The notes under the pieces: model-generated
The model's database searches: none
What the model was told of the DNA's origin: nothing
The model's input: only the letters and a program-made list of their open reading frames with translations
In this document: positions 59,034 through 64,000 of the stretch, in pieces
Layout of the letters: every line of letters starts with the position of its first letter
Numbering within the stretch: position 1 is the first letter of the stretch
Translations under genes and position numbers: made by a program
Assembly: GCF_001679785.1 (NCBI RefSeq)
Contig: NZ_CP016286.1
Location: 248,001 to 312,000, forward strand
Length of the DNA: 64,000 nt
DNA from: Rhizobium leguminosarum
GTDB lineage: Bacteria > Pseudomonadota > Alphaproteobacteria > Rhizobiales > Rhizobiaceae
Direction of reading: 5' to 3'

Positions 59034-59624
59034 TTATCGGGCGACGGCCGGAGACAGCCGCTGCAATGTCGGCGCCAATATGGTGGCGAAGATTTCCGGG
59101 TCGCCGTAAGCACGGGCTGAAAGCATGGCGCCGTGGACGGAGGCCATGAAGGCTTCAGCCTCGACGCGCGGTTCGCTCGCCAGCGTCAGGCTGCCGTCGC
59201 GAGCGCCGCGTTCCATCACCGAGTTCAGCCAGGTCGAAAGGAAGCGGAAGAAAGCCTTGACCTCGGCTGCCACCTCCGGCGGCAATGCCGGCAGTTCGCT
59301 CGCAAGCAGGGCGCAGACGCAAAAAGGCCGGCTGGCGTCCTCGATGCACTGGGCCCAATGGCCCGCATAGGTTTTGAGAAGCGCCAGGGGATCCTGCACC
59401 CGCTGCTCCAGGCCCGCGATGCCCGCCTCGGCATCTTCGCGATATCGCACGACAAGCGTGCGCACCAGGTCGGTCTTGCTCGGAAAGTGGTGATGGATGC
59501 TCGCCTTGCGGATCCCGACGACAGCAGCAATATCAGCATAGCTGAAGCCGTTATAGCCTCCGGTCATGATCAGCGCTCGGGCGGAAGCCAGGATTTCGTC
59601 GGAGGTCGTCAAAAGATTGCTCAT
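59034..59624 (-). CDS. TetR-family repressor
   Basis: A 196-residue TetR regulator: N-terminal HTH at about 8-55 (DEILASARALIMTGGYNGFSYADIAAVVGIRKASIHHHFPSKTDLVRTLV) and ligand domain to 196. Cysteines FCVCALL near residue 100 may sense a reactive compound. It is 71 bp upstream of, and on the same strand as, the genes 58962-57571. Matching operators before its own start and before 58962 support autorepression and control of those genes. Confidence 0.87.
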   Translation of the reverse strand: MSNLLTTSDEILASARALIMTGGYNGFSYADIAAVVGIRKASIHHHFPSKTDLVRTLVVRYREDAEAGIAGLEQRVQDPLALLKTYAGHWAQCIEDASRPFCVCALLASELPALPPEVAAEVKAFFRFLSTWLNSVMERGARDGSLTLASEPRVEAEAFMASVHGAMLSARAYGDPEIFATILAPTLQRLSPAVAR

Positions 59625-59632
59625 GGTTTAAT

Positions 59633-59647
59633 CTACCTTCCAGTAGG
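59633..59647. promoter_or_regulatory. TetR operator copy 2 (CTACCTTCCAGTAGG)
   Basis: The inverted repeat lies nine bases upstream of the TetR start codon and is the partner of 58972-58986. Confidence 0.6.
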
Positions 59648-59780
59648 AAGGCTGCCAAGCGGAAAGCAGATTTTCCGCCGTCAGCGGTGGTGGAGACGGT
59701 GACAGGCTTCACTTTGACTCCGGCGAAAGCGACGGCGGCATCGGTTGTGGTGACCGGCCTTGACTCGCCTCAAACCACCA

Positions 59781-59795
59781 GAACATAATCAGAAC
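59781..59795 (+). promoter_or_regulatory. LexA box (GAAC-N7-GAAC)
   Basis: GAAC (59781-59784), seven bases, GAAC (59792-59795): the alphaproteobacterial direct-repeat SOS box. It lies 27 bp before the SRAP gene. Confidence 0.7.
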
Positions 59796-59821
59796 ACCTA
59801 ATATGCGGGATGGAGTTCTGG

Positions 59822-60541
59822 ATGTGCGGCCGCGTCTATATCAAGACATCGCTTGAGGAACTGGTGCGCAATTTCGCCTTCGCAGAGCGAGGCGCGATCG
59901 ATGCGCTCGGGAACCGATTTCCACTCTACAACGGCGCGCCGACGCTGGATTATCCCATCATCATTCGCGACATGGTCCGCGAACCTGATGTTATGGGGCC
60001 GGTATTCGCCAGCGCTCGCTGGGGTCTGATGCCGGCATGGATGAAGCCGGGAGGGCGTCCGCCGCCGATCAATGCGCGCTGCGAGGGCATTGCCACCAAC
60101 GGCCTGTTCCGCTCGGCCTACAGGTCGCGCCGTTGCCTGGTGCCGATCAACGGCTTCTTCGAATGGAAGGATATCTTCGGCACGGGCAAGAACAAGCAGC
60201 CCTATGCGATCGCCATGGCTGACGGCTCGCCCTTTGCGCTCGCCGGCATCTGGGAGATTTGGCGCAGCCCGGAAGGCGTAGACATCAGAAACTTCGCAAT
60301 CGTGACCTGTGAGCCGAATGCGATGATGGCGCAGATCCATGACCGCATGCCGGTCGTCCTGCACCGCGAAGATTACGAGCGCTGGCTATCGCCGGAGCCT
60401 GATCCGGCCGATTTGATGAAGCCGTTCCCGGCGGAACTGATGGCCATGTGGCCGATTGGCCGCAATGTGGGTTCGCCCAAGAACGACACGGCTGACATTC
60501 TCGATCCGATCGACCCCGATCCGGAACCGACGCTGATCTGA
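59822..60541 (+). CDS. SOS response-associated peptidase (SRAP/HMCES-like)
   Basis: A 239-residue SRAP protein: catalytic MCGRVY (Cys2 after Met removal), LYNGAPTLDYP (Asn), INARCEGIATNGLF, RRCLVPINGFFEWKD (catalytic Glu) and DRMPVVLH (His). It forms a thiazolidine link with abasic sites in single-stranded DNA to protect forks. GGAG lies six bases before ATG 59822. The LexA box upstream places it in the SOS regulon. Confidence 0.92.
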   Translation: MCGRVYIKTSLEELVRNFAFAERGAIDALGNRFPLYNGAPTLDYPIIIRDMVREPDVMGPVFASARWGLMPAWMKPGGRPPPINARCEGIATNGLFRSAYRSRRCLVPINGFFEWKDIFGTGKNKQPYAIAMADGSPFALAGIWEIWRSPEGVDIRNFAIVTCEPNAMMAQIHDRMPVVLHREDYERWLSPEPDPADLMKPFPAELMAMWPIGRNVGSPKNDTADILDPIDPDPEPTLI

Positions 60542-60615
60542 ATTCACCGGCTCGGGCGGGAGCCATCCATCAACCATGCGGTCGAAGAGAACCTCGCGAG
60601 AGGACAGGACAACGC

Positions 60616-60936
60616 ATGCCAGAACAAATCACATGGAAATCGTGGGAACATGTCAGCGGCCGAGAAATCAAATACAAATGGCGGCACGCCTGGAAAGAGA
60701 AACCCGGCGACGATTACGTCGCTTTTGACGGCGATATCCAGATCGGAAGGATATTCCGGTCACAGACAGGCGGAGGGATCGATAATCGATGGTTCTGGAT
60801 CGTGGCGACAGACGGCAGCCATCGACTGGATTGGCCATCGGCCGGATACGAGGACAGTGCCTATGTCGCCTCAAGACGGCTGGAGATGATCTACGAGAGC
60901 ATCAAGAGCGGGAAACGGAGGACGGCGCACCCATGA
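60616..60936 (+). CDS. Hypothetical protein
   Basis: A 106-residue soluble protein rich in Trp and Tyr (WKSWEHVSGREIKYKWRHAWKEKPGDDYVAFDGDIQIGRIFRS, RWFWIVATDGSHRLDWPSAGYEDS). The sequence looks like a small beta-rich domain conserved in rhizobial genomes, without assigned function. It lies 74 bp after the SRAP gene and could share its SOS-controlled transcript. Confidence 0.6.
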   Translation: MPEQITWKSWEHVSGREIKYKWRHAWKEKPGDDYVAFDGDIQIGRIFRSQTGGGIDNRWFWIVATDGSHRLDWPSAGYEDSAYVASRRLEMIYESIKSGKRRTAHP

Positions 60937-60989
60937 GCATTGAAGCAGGCAGGCGTGATGTCGGCTCCGCTCATCGCGACGTGAGGGTC

Positions 60990-61592
60990 TCACGCGCCCG
61001 ACGGTGCAACGGCCCGCAACGCGGTCCTGACGATCGCATCGCCGAATTCCGGCGAGACCGGGCGATGGCCGACCAGCAGCCGGAAGAAGACCGGTCCGTA
61101 GATCATGTCGAGCAGCGCCTCCATATCAAGCGGCGGAACGATCTCTCCTCGAGCCAGAGCCTCCTCCAGGATGACACGCCCCGCGTTGCGGCTCGACAGG
61201 ATCACCTGATTGCGGAAGGCCTTGGTGAATTCGCTTTCCGGGTCGGCCGCCGCAAGTGCCATCGTGATCTGCCGCCCGCGCGTGCTCGCAAAGGCAGTCA
61301 CCAGGCCGCTCATCTGCGCGCCGAGAGCTGCCTGCGCCGTGCTCCCTCCCACCTCCGCTTCCGGCAGCCGGTTGACCAGAAGAGCGGCCATCGCCAGTTC
61401 CTGCGCGTTGGCCCAGGAGCGGTAGATCGTCGGCTTGCCGACACCGGACCGCGCCGCCACGGCTTCGATCGTCATGCGGCCAAAACCTTCGGCCATCAGG
61501 ATTTCATGGGCGGCCTCCAAGGCGCGCCTCTGCGCGGCAGCGCTTGGCGGCCGCCCTCGTTTCTTCGGTATTGCGTTATTCTCTTGACTCAT
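60990..61592 (-). CDS. TetR-family repressor
   Basis: A 200-residue TetR regulator: basic N-terminus (KKRGRPPSAAAQRRALEAAHEIL) and HTH (MAEGFGRMTIEAVAARSGVGKPTIYRSWANAQELAMAAL), then a ligand-binding domain. ATG 61592 (MSQENN) is used; a longer form reads through the operator. It is divergent from the VOC gene at 61644, with an 18-base palindrome between them. Confidence 0.86.
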   Translation of the reverse strand: MSQENNAIPKKRGRPPSAAAQRRALEAAHEILMAEGFGRMTIEAVAARSGVGKPTIYRSWANAQELAMAALLVNRLPEAEVGGSTAQAALGAQMSGLVTAFASTRGRQITMALAAADPESEFTKAFRNQVILSSRNAGRVILEEALARGEIVPPLDMEALLDMIYGPVFFRLLVGHRPVSPEFGDAIVRTALRAVAPSGA

Positions 61593-61596
61593 ATCT

Positions 61597-61614
61597 TTAC
61601 GATACGTAACGTTA
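61597..61614. promoter_or_regulatory. Imperfect palindrome around ACGT, candidate TetR operator
   Basis: TTACGAT-ACGT-AACGTTA: seven-base arms matching at five positions around ACGT, in the 51-bp divergent gap between the TetR and VOC starts. Confidence 0.5.
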
Positions 61615-61643
61615 ATATAAGACCCAGTCAAGGAGGATCACCC

Positions 61644-62093
61644 ATGCCGAGTTTTGCCCGAAAAGTGAGTGCCTACTTCATCGTCAAGGATGCGGCACGG
61701 GCCATCGACTTCTACAAGGAGGCTTTCGGCGCCACGGAAGTCTTCCGCATGACCGATCCTTCGGACGGGCGGATCGGCCATGCCGAGCTGCGTTTCGGAG
61801 AGACGCTGATGATGTTGGCAGACGAATATCCCGACTTCGGCGCCCTGTCTCCCGATGCCGTCGGAGGCTCGCCGGTGACCTTCCATATGGACACGATGTC
61901 GACCGACGCAGCGCTGGCGCAGGCGCTGTCGGCCGGGGCGACGATGTTGCGCCCGGCGACCGACCAGAGTTTTGGCGAGCGGGTGGCGCAGGTGCTTGAT
62001 CCCTTCGGTCATCGCTGGATGTTGTCGCAAACCATCGAGCAGGTCACGCCTGAGGAGATGCAACGCCGCTGGAACGAGGACATGTCGGCGTGA
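61644..62093 (+). CDS. VOC-family (PhnB-like glyoxalase fold) protein
   Basis: A 149-residue vicinal-oxygen-chelate protein: VSAYFIVKDAARAIDFYKEAFGATEVFRMTDPSDGRIGHAELRFGETLMMLADE, TFHMDTMSTDAALAQALSAGATMLRPATDQSFGERVAQVLDPFGHRWMLSQ. The metal ligands His and Glu fit the PhnB-like subgroup, which binds toxic or small organic ligands. AAGGAGGA lies before the ATG. It is coupled to the next gene (GTGA overlap). Confidence 0.85.
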   Translation: MPSFARKVSAYFIVKDAARAIDFYKEAFGATEVFRMTDPSDGRIGHAELRFGETLMMLADEYPDFGALSPDAVGGSPVTFHMDTMSTDAALAQALSAGATMLRPATDQSFGERVAQVLDPFGHRWMLSQTIEQVTPEEMQRRWNEDMSA

Positions 62094-62509
62094 GTGCCGC
62101 AGCCCTTGAAGCGCTCGAGGAGGCTGAGCGCGCCTTCAACGCCGCGATGGTTTCCAACGATCCCACCCAGATCGCCGCCTGCATCACGCAGGACTGGGTG
62201 CTGGTGACGCCTGAGCGTGGCCCCATCCCTGCACAGGCTATTCTTTCGGCGATCGAATCCGGTGTCCTCAGCCATGACACGATGACCAAGACGACGCATC
62301 ACGTCCATCTGCTCGGCAATGTCGCCACGGTTACCGGTCGCGGACAGAACACGGGCATGTTCCGTGGCGAACCTATATCAGCCGACGAATGGATCACCGA
62401 CGTCTATCACCGGGAGGGTAACAGGTGGCGGTGCGTACTGACCCACCTCACCCCTGTTTGCAGCCCCTTGGAAATCCCTCCGATTCAAGACAAGATCATC
62501 CCGCTCTAG
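62090..62509 (+). CDS. NTF2/SnoaL-like (DUF4440) protein
   Basis: A 139-residue cone-fold protein: LEALEEAERAFNAAMVSNDPTQIAACITQDWVLVTPERGPIPAQAILSAIESG, VHLLGNVATVTGRGQNTGMFRG, ITDVYHREGNRWRCVLTHLTPV. Small-molecule isomerase or binding role likely. It starts with GTG inside the VOC stop (GTGA), giving coupled translation; both genes are probably repressed by the divergent TetR. Confidence 0.83.
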   Translation: MSAAALEALEEAERAFNAAMVSNDPTQIAACITQDWVLVTPERGPIPAQAILSAIESGVLSHDTMTKTTHHVHLLGNVATVTGRGQNTGMFRGEPISADEWITDVYHREGNRWRCVLTHLTPVCSPLEIPPIQDKIIPL

Positions 62510-62523
62510 CTGGGGGGACTCTG

Positions 62524-62997
62524 ATGGAAAACCACGAGCCGTTTTTGCGCGAGGCGATTGCGCTCTCGAAATCCGCGGTGGCAAACGGCGACGAACCGTT
62601 TGGCTCGGTGCTGGTGAAGGACGGCGAAGTCATCCTGCGCGCCGAAAACAGCGTCTTCACCGGCCACGATATGACCAACCACGCCGAGATGAACCTGGTC
62701 AAACTGGCGGCGCAGCACTACGACACTGCTTTTCTCGCTGACTGCACGCTCTACACCAGCACGGAGCCCTGCGCGATGTGCTCCGGGGCGATCTACTGGT
62801 CGGGCATCGGGCGCATGGTGTTTGCATGCTCCGAAACGCGGCTTGGCGAGATCGCCGGGATCGGGTTGAATGTGCCGAGCCGGGCGGTGTTGCAAACCGG
62901 CGCACGCATCGTCACTGTGGTTGGCCCGACGAACCTCGAAGACGAAGCCGCCAAAGTCCATCAGGAATTCTGGCCGAAGCATCTGGGCAAGGCTTAG
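62524..62997 (+). CDS. Nucleoside/cytosine-deaminase family protein
   Basis: A 157-residue zinc deaminase: NHAEMNLVKLAAQ (HAE: zinc His and catalytic Glu) and STEPCAMCSGAIYWSGI (PCxxC zinc ligands). The overall length and C-terminus fit guanine/nucleoside deaminases related to GuaD and TadA. GGGGGA precedes ATG 62524, 14 bp after the NTF2 gene stop. Longer frames starting upstream overlap that gene without a ribosome-binding site. Confidence 0.88.
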   Translation: MENHEPFLREAIALSKSAVANGDEPFGSVLVKDGEVILRAENSVFTGHDMTNHAEMNLVKLAAQHYDTAFLADCTLYTSTEPCAMCSGAIYWSGIGRMVFACSETRLGEIAGIGLNVPSRAVLQTGARIVTVVGPTNLEDEAAKVHQEFWPKHLGKA

Positions 62998-63370
62998 AGG
63001 CTGCCGGCGATAAGCCGAGGGCTATCTCCCGCAACGCCCGCTATCACGGGATCGCTGCGCGGAGCGGACATTGGACACATGCTCGCTACTGCTGGGCCCG
63101 CCTAAGGGACGGCTAGCTTTTGAGTGGCAGGCTCGCTGGCCGCATCAGAGTTCGGTGCCCGTCGACTAGCTCCGGCTGGCAAAACAATCACAGATCGAAC
63201 TTTTTCGAGTGGATGAAAAGCCGTTCGCCCGCCCCATGAGACAAAAATGCCAGTCCTGCCCCGAAAAGCCAGGGCGTTTGTGTAATAGCGGTCGTTAGTC
63301 AGAATGTCGTAGCGTTCCGTCGCGTAGCGAAACGCGAAGGCCGGCGCACGCGTAAGACGCGGTCTGCGGT
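62998..63370. other. Intergenic region without a gene
   Basis: A 373-bp gap between a plus-strand and a minus-strand gene. No ribosome-binding site with a plausible frame, no clear palindrome of operator size and no repeat seen elsewhere in the window was found. Confidence 0.5.
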
Positions 63371-64000
63371 TCAGCGCTTGTATTCCGGTTCGCTGCGATC
63401 GAGTGTGCGCTTCACCGATTCTAGATGGAGTCGGGCCGATTCCGGGTCTCCTTCGCGCATTTGCCGGTACGCCGCTTCGGCGATCTCAGGCGCGACGGCA
63501 AGGACGTCGCGTCCGGTCGACAGAGCGAGCGTCTGCACTTCGCAGGCGCGCTCGAGATAATAGAGGTCGTCCCAGGCCTCGGCGATATTGGGTGCGCAGA
63601 CCATCACGCCGTGGTGCTTCATGAAGACGATGTCGGCATCCCCGATCGCGGCGGCGATCCGATCGCCTTCGCGCGCGTCGAGCGCCAGGCCATTGTAGTT
63701 CTGGTCGACGGCCGTGCGTCCATAGAATTTCAGTGCGGTCTGCCCGGCAAAGATCAGGGGATCGCCCTCCGTCATGGAAAGGGCGGTGGCATAAGGCATA
63801 TGGGTGTGGAATGCCGCCTTGGCGCGGGGAAGGTTCTTGTGAATCCTGGCGTGGATGTAAAAGGCGGTGGCCTCAGGCTGTCCGCTGCCCGACACCACGT
63901 TGCCGTGAAAGTCGCAGATCAACAACATCGAGGCCGTCAGTTCGGCGAAAGCGTAGCCGTAAGGGTTGACGATGAACAGGTCGTCATAGCCGGGAACGAC
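63371..64000 (-). CDS. Class II aldolase/adducin family protein (partial)
   Basis: The C-terminal 209 residues of a class II aldolase-like protein: DLFIVNPYGYAFAELTASMLLICDFHGNVVSGSGQPEATAFYIHARIHKNLPRAKAAFHTHMPYATAL and IVFMKHHGVMVCAPNIAEAWDDLYYLERACEVQTLAL. The zinc ligands HTH and HHG are present, and E (PEA) fits the catalytic residue. Substrates are small sugars or hydroxyacids. The reading frame continues past the right edge, so the N-terminus is missing. Confidence 0.88.
   Translation of the reverse strand, partial: VVPGYDDLFIVNPYGYAFAELTASMLLICDFHGNVVSGSGQPEATAFYIHARIHKNLPRAKAAFHTHMPYATALSMTEGDPLIFAGQTALKFYGRTAVDQNYNGLALDAREGDRIAAAIGDADIVFMKHHGVMVCAPNIAEAWDDLYYLERACEVQTLALSTGRDVLAVAPEIAEAAYRQMREGDPESARLHLESVKRTLDRSEPEYKR

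Noticed and set aside
1..64000. CRISPR arrays, rRNA and tRNA genes
   Set aside because: No regularly spaced short direct repeats with unique spacers were seen, and no stretch with tRNA-like acceptor and T-loop motifs or rRNA similarity was recognised by eye. A tRNAscan or Rfam run would be decisive.

Overview
The window comes from an alphaproteobacterium of the order Hyphomicrobiales, most likely Rhizobium or a close relative. The evidence is high GC, DUF1236 and BA14K secreted proteins, HWE-family sensor kinases, a direct-repeat LexA box (GAAC-N7-GAAC), candidate EcfG-type promoters (GGAAC-N16/17-CGTT), nested IS66 elements and rhizobial-style intergenic palindromes. No rRNA, tRNA or CRISPR array was seen. 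The many IS copies, relics and small repressor-enzyme modules suggest an accessory replicon or a variable chromosomal region.

Region 1 (1-15.2 kb) looks like a general stress response neighbourhood. It holds GlsB/YeaQ, three DUF1236 proteins, a BON-domain protein and its truncated paralogue, a NarL/LuxR response regulator, a receiver-only regulator, two divergent HWE kinases (one with a LOV photosensor motif) and a DUF1206 membrane protein. Candidate EcfG promoters precede several of these, a structured terminator-ended sRNA candidate and one orphan site. An ISNCY-type element, an inverted-repeat element, a chrB relic and an HWE-kinase relic show past rearrangement.

Region 2 (15.2-25 kb) is a metal and oxyanion resistance island. 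A HupE/UreJ protein, its anchor protein and a His-rich protein diverge from a DmeF-like CDF exporter, an RcnR/CsoR-type regulator, a small membrane protein and a NicO/RcnA-type exporter. A G6-tract palindrome between the two arms looks like the regulator's operator. Next come chrB, chrA, an ATP-grasp protein and a flavoprotein.

Region 3 (25-35.7 kb) holds an AAC(3)-like acetyltransferase, four SDR enzymes next to LysR, ArsR or ECF-sigma regulators, a TauE/SafE transporter, an IS630 relic and a BA14K protein.

Region 4 (35.7-41.3 kb) is a lipoprotein gene split by an IS66 element (A) that is itself split by an inverted 2561-bp IS66 copy (B). Both insertions keep perfect 8-bp target duplications, so the original 132-residue lipoprotein can be reconstructed.

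Region 5 (41.4-64 kb) is a mosaic of small modules: LysR/NmrA/DUF1857, an SGNH esterase, a cupin, a GST, three ArsR + AHSA1 operons, an IS110 element, an APH-like kinase, a class III cyclase, a TetR module with two matching operators, a LexA-controlled SRAP gene, a TetR/VOC/NTF2/deaminase cluster, and a class II aldolase running off the end.
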